A stretch of 12,905 nt of DNA from Pseudomonadota bacterium (GCA_023416455.1 JAEZHQ010000544.1:1-12905), one strand, 5' to 3'; numbered from the stretch's first letter, positions 1-7,748 are shown. A program made the numbers and translations. Notes: generated from the sequence alone by a model not told the origin.

Positions 1-2
1 CC

Positions 3-137
3 GCCGCGGCGCCCGGCGGGCTTCCTTGGGCGGGAAGGGGAAAGCCGCTCCTGGCAGCCTTGGCTGCCGGAGATTCGGCTTTTGCCGCCGTCAACGGCAA
101 TGGACAGCGCTTCCCGCTGGACAGGAGCGTCTTTTGA
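3..137 (+). CDS. 3' end of an unidentified upstream gene (partial)
   Basis: An open frame enters from the left edge and stops at the TGA at 135-137, giving 44 visible residues that end in GQRFPLDRSVF. Two things suggest it is real. Its stop overlaps the TTG start of wecB as TTGA, a standard arrangement for coupled genes. The same frame also makes a plausible protein tail, rich in Ala, Leu and Gly with few Arg-Pro runs. No catalytic motif lies in this fragment and I do not recognise the family. A sugar-nucleotide or glycan gene is likely from context only. The alternative is that this is untranslated leader of wecB. Confidence 0.5.
   Translation, partial: AAAPGGLPWAGRGKPLLAALAAGDSAFAAVNGNGQRFPLDRSVF
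123..127 (+). promoter_or_regulatory. Ribosome binding site that sets the wecB TTG start
   Basis: AGGAG lies six bases before the TTG at 134-136. No ATG is near this point in the wecB frame, so this site decides the start. It lies inside the last codons of the upstream partial gene, which fits translational coupling. Confidence 0.75.
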
Positions 138-1261
138 TCGTCCTCACCGTCTTCGGAACGCGCCCGGAAGCCATCAAGATGGCGCCTCTCGTCAAACGCC
201 TGGAGCGCACCGAAGGAATCGGGTCCAGGGTTTGCGTCACCGCGCAGCACCGGCAGATGCTGGATCAGGTCCTCGACCTGTTCCATCTCCGGCCGGACTA
301 CGACCTCGACATCATGCGCGACGCGCAGGGCCTGTCGCACATCACCACATCCGTCCTGCAGGGCGTCTCCCGCGTGATCGAAGCGTGCAAGCCCGACGTC
401 GTGCTCGTGCACGGCGATACGACCACCACGCTCGCGGCGGCTCTGGCGGCCTTCTACGGCAAGGTTCCGGTCGGGCACGTGGAAGCGGGGCTGCGCACCG
501 GCGATCTCGGCTCGCCATGGCCGGAGGAGGCCAACCGCAAGCTCACGGACGCGATCACCAGCCTTTACTTCGCGCCGACGCAGGCCGCCCGGGCCAACCT
601 GTTGGGGGAGGGCGTCCCCCCGTCGAAGATCCACGTCACGGGCAACACCGTCATCGATGCGCTCCTGTCGGTGGTGCAGGGGCCGCTCGCCGAGCCGGCC
701 ACGCTCGCAAGGCTGGAGCGGCGTTTCGGTTTCATCGATTTCTCGAAGAAGATCGTCCTGGTGACGGGGCATCGGCGCGAGAACTTCGGATCCGGCCTGG
801 AGGGGATCTGTGCGGCGCTGTCCCGGCTCGCCGAGCGCGAAGACATCGAGATCGTCTACCCGGTCCACCTCAACCCCAACGTCCGGGAGCCGGTCCGCCA
901 CAGCCTTGCCGGCCGGCCGAACATGCATCTGATCGATCCGGTCGAATATCCCGAGTTCGTCTTCCTGATGGACCGGTCCTTCTGCGTGCTGACGGACAGC
1001 GGCGGCATCCAGGAGGAGGCGCCCTCGCTCGGCAAGCCGGTCTTCGTCATGCGCGCCGTCACCGAGCGCCCGGACGCCGTGGAGGCGGGGACCGTCCGGC
1101 TCGTGGGAACCGATCCCGACGTCATCGTGAGCGAAATTGACCGGGTGATCCGGGATCCGGCCGCCTACGAGGCCATGAGCCGGGCGCACAATCCATACGG
1201 CGATGGGCGGGCCAGCGAACGGATCGTCGACGCCCTGCTGGCGATGCGGGGGGATGCGTGA
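134..1261 (+). CDS. wecB: UDP-N-acetylglucosamine 2-epimerase (non-hydrolysing)
   Basis: This cytoplasmic enzyme interconverts UDP-GlcNAc and UDP-ManNAc, the donor or precursor for ManNAc or ManNAcA residues in surface glycans. With the TTG start at 134 the protein is 375 residues, the usual length. Its key residues then fall at the numbers known from E. coli WecB: Arg10 and Lys15 in GTRPEAIK, Asp95 in HGDTTT, Glu117 in HVEAGLRT, Glu131 in PWPEEANR and His213 in GHRRENF. The C-terminal half has the expected SGGIQEEAPSLGKPV segment that binds the nucleotide. An in-frame TTG at 26 would add 36 poorly conserved residues and was rejected. The start overlaps the stop of the upstream partial gene. 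The locus has no visible wecC-type dehydrogenase, so the fate of UDP-ManNAc is unknown here. The family call is firm. Confidence 0.97.
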   Translation: MIVLTVFGTRPEAIKMAPLVKRLERTEGIGSRVCVTAQHRQMLDQVLDLFHLRPDYDLDIMRDAQGLSHITTSVLQGVSRVIEACKPDVVLVHGDTTTTLAAALAAFYGKVPVGHVEAGLRTGDLGSPWPEEANRKLTDAITSLYFAPTQAARANLLGEGVPPSKIHVTGNTVIDALLSVVQGPLAEPATLARLERRFGFIDFSKKIVLVTGHRRENFGSGLEGICAALSRLAEREDIEIVYPVHLNPNVREPVRHSLAGRPNMHLIDPVEYPEFVFLMDRSFCVLTDSGGIQEEAPSLGKPVFVMRAVTERPDAVEAGTVRLVGTDPDVIVSEIDRVIRDPAAYEAMSRAHNPYGDGRASERIVDALLAMRGDA

Positions 1262-1308
1262 CGGATCCGATCTCCCGCAGGGGCGCGCACCGTCGCGGCC
1301 CCGCCCCC

Positions 1309-1332
1309 TCCGCCGCCGCCTCCGCCGCCGCC
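1309..1332 (+). repeat. Two-copy 12-bp CCG-rich tandem repeat in the wecB downstream spacer
   Basis: TCCGCCGCCGCC occurs at 1309-1320 and again at 1321-1332, within a pyrimidine-rich stretch running to about 1343. It lies in the 108-bp gap between wecB and the next glycosyltransferase. No gene is seen in that gap. The repeat could form unusual DNA structure or vary in copy number, but no function can be read from it. Confidence 0.6.
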
Positions 1333-1369
1333 TTCCCTCCGCCGGGCAGCCTCTTGGACAGGACTGGAC

Positions 1370-3478
1370 ATGCTGCTCGGAAGCATCGACCACTGCCGTG
1401 ACCGCGTGGTGGAGGGGTGGGCATGGGAGCCGCCGCTCGACCGGCCCGTCCTGCTGGCGGTCTACGCAGGCGATCAATTCGTCACCCTCGAGATGAGCGG
1501 AAACCATCGCGAGGATCTCGCGGCCGCCGGGATCGGCAAGGGGGCGCACGCCTTCCGCCTGGTGATCCCGCAAGAGGTCTGGGACGGCGGGGCGCCCATC
1601 CACATCGTGTCGATCCTGCCCGGCGCAGCGCTTCCCGGGAGCCCGATCGTGCGCGATGCGGCGGGATGCCGGGTGCCGTCGGCTCGCGACCGGCACTTCC
1701 CTCCCGATCTCGACGCGCTGAAGGCGGCCTGGAACGACCATCCCGATGTCCACGCCCTGGACGCGCTGCTGAAGAGCTGCGATCAGCGCACCGTCGCGCT
1801 CCGCCGCCGCATCCACGACAGCTTTGTCCGGGGCCTGGCGACCGCCCGCGAATGGGGGGGGATCGAGGCGCTGGAGCATCCGGACTTTGCCCGGCCGGGT
1901 CAGTTCCTCGGCGACATCCTCCTGTTCGCCCCGGTGGACTGGGGCTTCCGCATCCAGCGCTACCAGCATCTTGCGATGCGCCTTGCCGACCTCGGATTCC
2001 GCGTCTTCTACGTTTCTCCCGAGAGCATCAACGGCAGCGGGCGGTCCCCGCCCTTCCACATCGCGGCCACCCCCCATCCCGACGTCCACCTGACGCGCAT
2101 GGCGTCGACGGGAAGGACCACCGACCTGGCCGACGGGCGCCTCGACGATGCCGTCGCCGACAGCGCCGTCCTGTCGCTGTCCGCCCTCATGGCGGCGCAT
2201 CGCATGGGTCCGCCGGTCTGCGTGTCCGCCTTTCCGACATGGCATGCCATCGTCGCCCGCCTGCCGAAGGCGCTCTACGTCTACGATTGCGCGGACCTCC
2301 ACACCGGCTTCGCGCACGTCGCGGACGCCGTCGGCGCGCTGGAGCGCACCGTTCTCGACGCGGCCGACCTGGTGGTGGTTTCGGCGGCCGGCCTGCGCGA
2401 CCTGATGGAGGCGCAGGGCGCGAAGGCCCCCATCCACGTCGTTCCGAACGCGGCCGACAGCGGGCTCCTGCGGCCCGGGCGCGCCCGGACCCGGGAGGGG
2501 CGGCCGACCGTCGGGTATCTCGGCGCCATCGAGGAATGGCTCGACACCGATCTGGTCAAGGATGCGGCGCGCCGTCTGCCCGGCTGCGACTTCGTGTTCG
2601 CCGGCAGCGGCTCCGAGGCGGTCGAGCGCCAGCTCCGCGGCCTCCCCAACATCCGGCTGGTGGGGGAGGTGCCCTACGCCGAGGTGGCCGGAACGCTGGC
2701 CCGGTTCGACGTGGGCATCATTCCCTTCAAGCGGTCCGCCCTGATCCGCTACACGGACCCGGTGAAGGCCTACGAGTATCTCGCCGCCGGGCTGCCGGTG
2801 GTCGCCACGGACATGCCGGAGCTGGCGAAGTTCGCGGACGCCGTTTCCTGCGCGTCGGAGGGCCCGGCCTTTGCCGACGCCATCGTGACGGCGCTCGGCC
2901 GGAACTCCCCCGCCGACGAGGCCCTGCGCCGGCGGCTGGCCGCGCAGCACAGCTGGGAGCGGCGCGCCCTCGATCTCGCCGTCCGGATCCGGGATTGCCT
3001 GACCCACCTCATCGTCGTCGTCCTGGCCGACGACCACCGCACGCTGCGGATCGCCGCGCGGCCGGGCGTCGCGATGACCGTGACGATCGCCCTTGTCGTC
3101 GCCGGGGGGCCGCCGGACGCCGCGGCGGGGCCGGACTGGGTTCCGCCGTCGGGATCGTTCGTGGCGCTGCACGCGAGGACCGGCCGCGAGGTCGTCTCGG
3201 CCCTGGAGCCGCGGTCCAACCACGGAAAGGCGGTGGTGGCCCTGTGCACGGCGGACGCCTTCGCGGCGGACCGGGACCGGCTGCTGGCGGACCTCCAGGA
3301 TCGGGCCGGCCGATGGATGGCCGGGCCGGCCGCCGGGCGGCCGTCCACCATCGCCGGACACCCCGTCGCCCTGTGTTCCTGGAGCGAGTTTTCCGCGATG
3401 GCCGGGGGCAACGATGACCTGGCGGGCCTGTGGCGTTCTTTCCGGGCGCTCCGGGCCGGGCCTGCGCGCGCCGTTTGA
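1370..3478 (+). CDS. Multidomain GT4-type glycosyltransferase with N-terminal beta-rich domain and unknown C-terminal domain
   Basis: A 702-residue probable cytoplasmic glycosyltransferase; donor and acceptor cannot be told. Residues 1-98 form a beta-rich accessory domain (VVEGWAWEP, then REDLAAAGIGKGAHAF) also found at the start of the next gene. Residues 105-165 look helical. Residues about 178-540 are the GT-B catalytic unit: YDCADLHTGF at 305-314, VVPNAAD at 357-363, GYLGAIEEWLD at 382-392, and DPVKAYEYLAAG at 463-474, whose Glu469 matches the donor-binding glutamate of the group. Residues about 545-702 form an extra C-terminal region that I do not recognise and that the paralogue lacks. 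No signal peptide or membrane segment is seen. The ATG follows AGGA (1360-1363) by six bases. The gene lies 108 bp after wecB and 38 bp before the next start, so it is likely in the same operon. Confidence 0.88.
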   Translation: MLLGSIDHCRDRVVEGWAWEPPLDRPVLLAVYAGDQFVTLEMSGNHREDLAAAGIGKGAHAFRLVIPQEVWDGGAPIHIVSILPGAALPGSPIVRDAAGCRVPSARDRHFPPDLDALKAAWNDHPDVHALDALLKSCDQRTVALRRRIHDSFVRGLATAREWGGIEALEHPDFARPGQFLGDILLFAPVDWGFRIQRYQHLAMRLADLGFRVFYVSPESINGSGRSPPFHIAATPHPDVHLTRMASTGRTTDLADGRLDDAVADSAVLSLSALMAAHRMGPPVCVSAFPTWHAIVARLPKALYVYDCADLHTGFAHVADAVGALERTVLDAADLVVVSAAGLRDLMEAQGAKAPIHVVPNAADSGLLRPGRARTREGRPTVGYLGAIEEWLDTDLVKDAARRLPGCDFVFAGSGSEAVERQLRGLPNIRLVGEVPYAEVAGTLARFDVGIIPFKRSALIRYTDPVKAYEYLAAGLPVVATDMPELAKFADAVSCASEGPAFADAIVTALGRNSPADEALRRRLAAQHSWERRALDLAVRIRDCLTHLIVVVLADDHRTLRIAARPGVAMTVTIALVVAGGPPDAAAGPDWVPPSGSFVALHARTGREVVSALEPRSNHGKAVVALCTADAFAADRDRLLADLQDRAGRWMAGPAAGRPSTIAGHPVALCSWSEFSAMAGGNDDLAGLWRSFRALRAGPARAV

Positions 3479-3516
3479 CCGTCGCAACGCCGAGAGAGGA
3501 TGAGCAAGGATTTCCG

Positions 3517-5673
3517 ATGGCTGGCTTTGAAGATGCACAGAGGCCCTACGGGCACCTCGACCTCGTGAAGGATGGCTGCGTCGGCGGCTGGTGCTGGAAT
3601 CCGGCCGCGCCCGATGCGACCGTCTCCGTCGCCGTGTCCGTCGACGACCGGGTCGTCGGCCACGTGGACGCCGGCCTTTACCGGGACGACCTGGAAAGGG
3701 CGGGCATCGGCGACGGGCGCCATGCCTTCCTGTTCGATCTGACGCCCTTCCTGGGCGAGGGCGGGCTCTGCAAGGTCGGCGTGCGTGCGGACGGCGTCGA
3801 GCTCGTCGGGTCGCCGAGCGCGTATTTCCTGCCGCCATCGGCCAAGGCCCTGCAAGCCGCTCACCCCTCCATTCCCGCCACCGTGACGGAAGGCCCTGCC
3901 GCGATGAACGACGAGCCGGACTATGTCGGCCCCTGCACCGTCCTTTCCGTGCTTCGGGAGCGCGGCGGGCCGGGCCGGGAGACGGTCGTCGAGGAGGGGA
4001 TCGGCGCGCTCGACGAGGCCGTCTGCACCTTCCCGTCCGGCATGGTGGCCGCCGGCGAATATTGCAGGGTCAAGGCGGTCCTGCGGGGCCGCAGCGGCTA
4101 TCATGCGGAGATCGCGTTCGATTTCCGCGCGCTGGCGGCCGGCCACAATATTTGCGGATTCGCCTTCGTCGAGATCAGGATGGACGGCGAGGCGGTGTAT
4201 CGGAAGGACCTCGCGCTCTGCCGGAACGCCAGGCTGTCGTTCTTCGTGGGCGGCAAGGAGGGCGGCAAGGAGGGCGGCAAGGAGGAGGTGCGGGTCGAAC
4301 TCCTCCTGGTCGCGCGGCGGGACTCCGGCGGCTGGCTGTGGGACTGCGCCCAGGGATATTCCATCGGCAACGTCCAGTTCCATGGATACCGGGCGTCCAT
4401 GCCGCGCCAGGACCGGTCGTCCGACAGGATGGATGGCAGCCTCGGCCTCCTCCGGCCGTCGGCCGGCCCGCAAGCGGCCGACCGGCTGACCGTGATCTTC
4501 CCGACGCCGAGCGTGCCGTGGCAATACATGCGCCAGCGGCCGCAGCAGCTCGCCCTGGCCTTCGCCGAGCGGGGGCACACCGTCGTCTATCTGGGCAAAC
4601 AGGACCAGGGGGCGTCGTCCCCCGCCGTCCAGCTCCTCAGGAAGAACCTCTTCCTCATCCGGGACGACCTTTTCCTCTTCGATCACCCCTTGCGGCTCTT
4701 CGATCTGGAGGATCGACGGTATGTGATCGTCCAATACTGGCCGCACCAGCACGACTGCGTGCAGCGGATCAAGGCCATGCTGCCCGCCGCGCTGGTCTAC
4801 GACTGCGTGGACGACCACAAGGTTTTCGCACAGTACGACAAGCTGGAGCGGGACCACCGCCACGCCCTCGACACGGCGGACGTCGTGTTCGCCACGGCCG
4901 CGCGGCTCCTCGGCAGGATCCGGCAGGACCGCGCCGACGCGGCGATCCTCCCGAACGGCGTCCGCCTGGAGGATTACGCGGGCAAGGGAGAGCCGATCCG
5001 CGACGAGGAGGTCGCCGAAATGCGGCGCAAGCATCCGATCATCATCGGATACTATGGAGCCCTGGCGGAGTGGATCGACTGGCGCCTGATCCGCACGATC
5101 GCCCTGCACCGTCCCCACTGGACGATCTGGCTGACCGGCATCGTCTACGACACGATCATCGAGACCGAGCGTCTGCGGGACTTCCCGAACATCGTCATCT
5201 GGCCTCACCAGCCCTACGAGAGGCTTCTGGAGATCGTGAAGGCCTACGACGTCGCGCTGGTGCCGTTCCGGTTGAACGACCTCACCCATTCGGTGTCGCC
5301 GGTCAAGCTGTTCGAGTACGCGGCGGCCGGACGGCACGTCGTCTCCACGGCCATCGAGGAGGTGGTCGCCTCGGGACTGGCGAAGGTGGGCCGTGATCCG
5401 AAGGAGATCATCGACCTGATCGAAACCCAGCTCCTCGAGAGCTTCGAGGCGTCCGCTCTCCCGTCCTATCCGGCACTGGACGAACACACGTGGACCGCCC
5501 GCGTCGCGACCATCGAGAACAGCTTGCGGGCGGTTCTCCCGGATGGCGGGCGGGCGGGGCGTTCCCCGGCGGCTCTCGGCGGCGCACCGGCGGGGCTGGA
5601 CGGCGATCTCCAGGCCCCGCCGGCGGCGCACCGGCGCGCGCTCGCCGCGCCGACGACGCCTTCCCGGTCATGA
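3517..5673 (+). CDS. Multidomain GT4-type glycosyltransferase, paralogue of the preceding gene
   Basis: A 718-residue probable glycosyltransferase of unknown specificity. Residues 10-102 repeat the beta-rich domain of the preceding protein (VGGWCWNP, then RDDLERAGIGDGRHAF). Residues about 136-292 form a second beta-rich region that I cannot name; it contains three GGKE repeats at 245-256 and a GGWLWDCAQGYSIGNVQF segment. Residues about 323-640 are the catalytic unit: RPQQLALAFAERGH, YDCVDDHKVFAQ at 428-439, LPNGVRLEDY, GYYGALAEWIDW at 511-522 and SPVKLFEYAAAG at 594-605. The tail after 675 is Ala/Pro/Gly-rich and probably disordered. ATG 3517 was chosen because AAGGA (3506-3510) lies six bases upstream and the shared domain starts just after it; an earlier in-frame start at 3430 would overlap the previous gene. 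No membrane segment is seen. Confidence 0.88.
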   Translation: MAGFEDAQRPYGHLDLVKDGCVGGWCWNPAAPDATVSVAVSVDDRVVGHVDAGLYRDDLERAGIGDGRHAFLFDLTPFLGEGGLCKVGVRADGVELVGSPSAYFLPPSAKALQAAHPSIPATVTEGPAAMNDEPDYVGPCTVLSVLRERGGPGRETVVEEGIGALDEAVCTFPSGMVAAGEYCRVKAVLRGRSGYHAEIAFDFRALAAGHNICGFAFVEIRMDGEAVYRKDLALCRNARLSFFVGGKEGGKEGGKEEVRVELLLVARRDSGGWLWDCAQGYSIGNVQFHGYRASMPRQDRSSDRMDGSLGLLRPSAGPQAADRLTVIFPTPSVPWQYMRQRPQQLALAFAERGHTVVYLGKQDQGASSPAVQLLRKNLFLIRDDLFLFDHPLRLFDLEDRRYVIVQYWPHQHDCVQRIKAMLPAALVYDCVDDHKVFAQYDKLERDHRHALDTADVVFATAARLLGRIRQDRADAAILPNGVRLEDYAGKGEPIRDEEVAEMRRKHPIIIGYYGALAEWIDWRLIRTIALHRPHWTIWLTGIVYDTIIETERLRDFPNIVIWPHQPYERLLEIVKAYDVALVPFRLNDLTHSVSPVKLFEYAAAGRHVVSTAIEEVVASGLAKVGRDPKEIIDLIETQLLESFEASALPSYPALDEHTWTARVATIENSLRAVLPDGGRAGRSPAALGGAPAGLDGDLQAPPAAHRRALAAPTTPSRS
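4249..4284 (+). repeat. Three perfect in-frame 12-bp tandem repeats (GGKE x3)
   Basis: GGCGGCAAGGAG is repeated exactly three times at 4249-4260, 4261-4272 and 4273-4284. It encodes Gly-Gly-Lys-Glu three times, in a loop between beta strands of the second accessory region of the glycosyltransferase. Since the unit is a multiple of three, slippage would change loop length without breaking the frame. Confidence 0.95.
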
Positions 5674-5941
5674 GCGGGCGTCGCGGCGCAGGTTCCGGCT
5701 TCACCGAAGATCGCCCGGAACGCCGAAGCGTCCCGAAGACGGCATCCTGTCCGCGGGGGGGCCTGCCGTCGGGCTCCAAGCCTGTTCCGCTGCGGCGGAG
5801 CCGTGTTCCCTCCCGGCCGGGAGCGGCCGGGTTTCCATGCGCGGGGATGGTCGTGGGCGCTCCGCTGCGATGCCCGGGCGTCAAGGCCGCCTGGACGATG
5901 CGTCAACGGATTGTGCCGAACTGAGCGGAAAGACGATCGCC
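5674..5941 (+). other. 268-bp gap between the second glycosyltransferase and the pyruvyltransferase fusion
   Basis: This is the longest gap in the plus-strand block. It holds an open frame of 84 codons (ATG 5670 to TGA 5922-5924) that overlaps the preceding stop as ATGA, but its product is Arg/Pro/Gly-rich like noncoding GC-rich DNA. It also holds a hairpin candidate (GGCTCC at 5772-5777 with GGAGCC at 5797-5802, plus an inner CCGC/GCGG pair) and a perfect palindrome at 5810-5823. No T-run follows either, so no intrinsic terminator is supported. No clear promoter was found. Confidence 0.5.
5810..5823. repeat. Perfect 14-bp palindrome
   Basis: CTCCCGGCCGGGAG reads the same on both strands and lies 118 bp before the next start codon. 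It could be a dimeric regulator site or chance in GC-rich DNA. Without a loop or T-run it is a poor terminator. Confidence 0.4.
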
Positions 5942-7729
5942 ATGACCATCCCGCCGAGCACCCCCGCGAATGCCGATCTGACCGTCATCAGCATCGGAAC
6001 GAGCTGCCAGACGTCCTGGCAGATCAGGCATCACACGAAGTCCTCGAGGGCCCACTATTTTGATTGGGTCCTCACGCCGACCGAGGTGCTGATCGATCTT
6101 CTCGGCCGGCCGGAGGAGGAATGGGCAGGGGGGGCCAAGGAGGTGGCCCGCCACGTCAAGGCCGTCTTCGACCGCTCGACGGGTCTCCATCACCCCCACG
6201 ATTTCCTCGACGGCGAAGGCAAGGTCGTGATCACGGATGAAAACCAGGCCGCCGCGCGATCGAAGTACCGGTTCCTGGCCCGGCGCTTCTTCGAGGCGAT
6301 GGCATCCGACCCGGAGCCGCTGCTCGTGTGGCAGAACATCCAGCGGGACCTTCCCCTCTATCTGAGGGAGGGGGAGACACACGACTCTGTGTTGGGCATG
6401 GACGACGGGCGGCGCTCCCGGCTGATCGAGAGGCTGACGGCCTTGAGAGGCGGGAAGCCGTTCAGGCTGCTGATCGTCACGCTCGGCGAGACCTCCATAC
6501 GCGAGGCCGAGCCGGGTGTCTTTCTCGCCACCCTCCCCACCCCGGGGGAGAACTGGTACGGTTGCGCCCAGTCCTGGGGCGGGCTCTACGCCAGGCTGGC
6601 GGCCATCCGGAGTTCCCGGCCCGCGCCCGCCCTCGCCAGGCCGCAGACAGCCGTGGGCGCGGGCGGTCGGCCGGAAGAGGGCCTGCCACCGCCGGCCGCG
6701 CCTCTTCGGGCCGTTCGCGCACGGCAGGAAAAGGTCAATATCGGATTGCGCGGTTATTTCGGTCACGGCAACTTCGGCGACGAGGTTTTCTGCGACACCT
6801 GGAAGCAGTTGTTCTTCGACCAGAATGTGTTGATCGATCGCTATAATTTTTCTCTGCCGAGAAAGACGATCATTGGCGGCGGCGATATTTTGTTTCTCGA
6901 TGGCCGGCCCTGTTCGAATTTCAATGCATCCTTGCTGCACAATGATTTCTATGTCTATGGGGTGGGGATTCCCCTGGCGCCGGCCGTGACGTCCGACGGG
7001 GATGGCCCGCCGCGGTTCCGCGACGAGGCGATGAGGATGGCCGAGCTTCTCGGCAAGGCGAAGGCCATCGCCTGCCGGGATGCCCGCTCGGTGGAAATCC
7101 TGCGCTCCCTCGGGGTCGCCAGCACCCTCGTGCCGGATCTGGCCTTCTCGTACCGCTGCCCGATCCCGGAGATCACCAAGTTCCAGCCGGGCAAGGTCTG
7201 CGGCTTGGTCGTGTTTTCTTACGAGGTGTTCGAGATCGGCAAGGCCATCGCGCTGGCCCGGGCTCTGCTTGACCTGGATTTCTCGATCACGGTGATTCCG
7301 GTGGTCGATGGACGCAACGCCTTCACCGACACCCATGTCTGCCGAAAGATCGCCGCGGAGCTGCCGGCGGGAAAGGTGTATCTGTGCGACCCCAACATGC
7401 CGATCGAGCACAAATGGTCGGTGATCCGCGGGCTTGACATGCTGGTCAGCTTGAAGATGCACCCCGGCCTCGCCGCGCTGCGGGAAGGCGTGCCGACGAT
7501 CGCGATCTCCGACCAGGCGAAAGTTCGCGAACTCTTCAAGCTCTATGGATTGGAGGAGTATGTTTTCCCGCAGGTCGGGCTGGAGGTGGACCGGGTCGCC
7601 GAAGCCGCGGCGCGGCTGTCGCGGCGGCTGCCCGAAACCTCTTCGTCGATCCGCGCGACGACGCAAAAGCTGGAAGCGGAATCGGACGCGAGCGTGCAGG
7701 CCTTCGTCCAGGCCGTTCTCAACGGTTGA
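5942..7729 (+). CDS. DUF1796-like domain fused to a polysaccharide pyruvyltransferase
   Basis: A 595-residue two-domain protein. Residues about 13-215 resemble DUF1796 (putative papain-like cysteine peptidase family): SIGTSCQTSW with Cys22, then HYFDWVLTP and later LVWQNIQRDL. A Pro/Ala-rich linker spans about 220-262. Residues 264-595 match the polysaccharide pyruvyltransferase family (CsaB/WcaK type), which moves pyruvate from phosphoenolpyruvate to a sugar as a ketal. Visible marks are GYFGHGNFGDE at 271-281, IIGGGD at 310-315, YGVGIPL, ACRDARS with Arg379, VPDLAF, and SLKMHPGLAAL with His507 and Lys527. His507 and Lys527 are spaced as are the functionally important His308 and Lys328 of Paenibacillus CsaB, from memory. 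ATG 5942 has GGAAAGA at 5927-5933; longer in-frame starts add Arg-rich sequence. Bases 6721-6960, encoding the start of the pyruvyltransferase domain, are only about 48% GC. The pyruvyltransferase call is firm; the function of the N-terminal domain is unknown. Confidence 0.88.
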   Translation: MTIPPSTPANADLTVISIGTSCQTSWQIRHHTKSSRAHYFDWVLTPTEVLIDLLGRPEEEWAGGAKEVARHVKAVFDRSTGLHHPHDFLDGEGKVVITDENQAAARSKYRFLARRFFEAMASDPEPLLVWQNIQRDLPLYLREGETHDSVLGMDDGRRSRLIERLTALRGGKPFRLLIVTLGETSIREAEPGVFLATLPTPGENWYGCAQSWGGLYARLAAIRSSRPAPALARPQTAVGAGGRPEEGLPPPAAPLRAVRARQEKVNIGLRGYFGHGNFGDEVFCDTWKQLFFDQNVLIDRYNFSLPRKTIIGGGDILFLDGRPCSNFNASLLHNDFYVYGVGIPLAPAVTSDGDGPPRFRDEAMRMAELLGKAKAIACRDARSVEILRSLGVASTLVPDLAFSYRCPIPEITKFQPGKVCGLVVFSYEVFEIGKAIALARALLDLDFSITVIPVVDGRNAFTDTHVCRKIAAELPAGKVYLCDPNMPIEHKWSVIRGLDMLVSLKMHPGLAALREGVPTIAISDQAKVRELFKLYGLEEYVFPQVGLEVDRVAEAAARLSRRLPETSSSIRATTQKLEAESDASVQAFVQAVLNG

Positions 7730-7748
7730 CCCGCAGGCCGGGTGTCTC

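Noticed and set aside
26..133. A longer wecB starting at TTG 26
   Set aside because: The extra 36 residues are not typical of the family. The start at 134 has a good ribosome site and reproduces the known catalytic residue numbering.
2770..5631. A 953-codon open frame on the minus strand
   Set aside because: It lies opposite two well-supported glycosyltransferases. Strong third-position GC bias removes stops on the opposite strand, and its product is Arg/Asp/Gly-rich with no recognisable motif.
5772..5823. Hairpin and palindrome as an intrinsic terminator after the second glycosyltransferase
   Set aside because: No T-run follows on either strand and GC-rich pairing is common by chance here.
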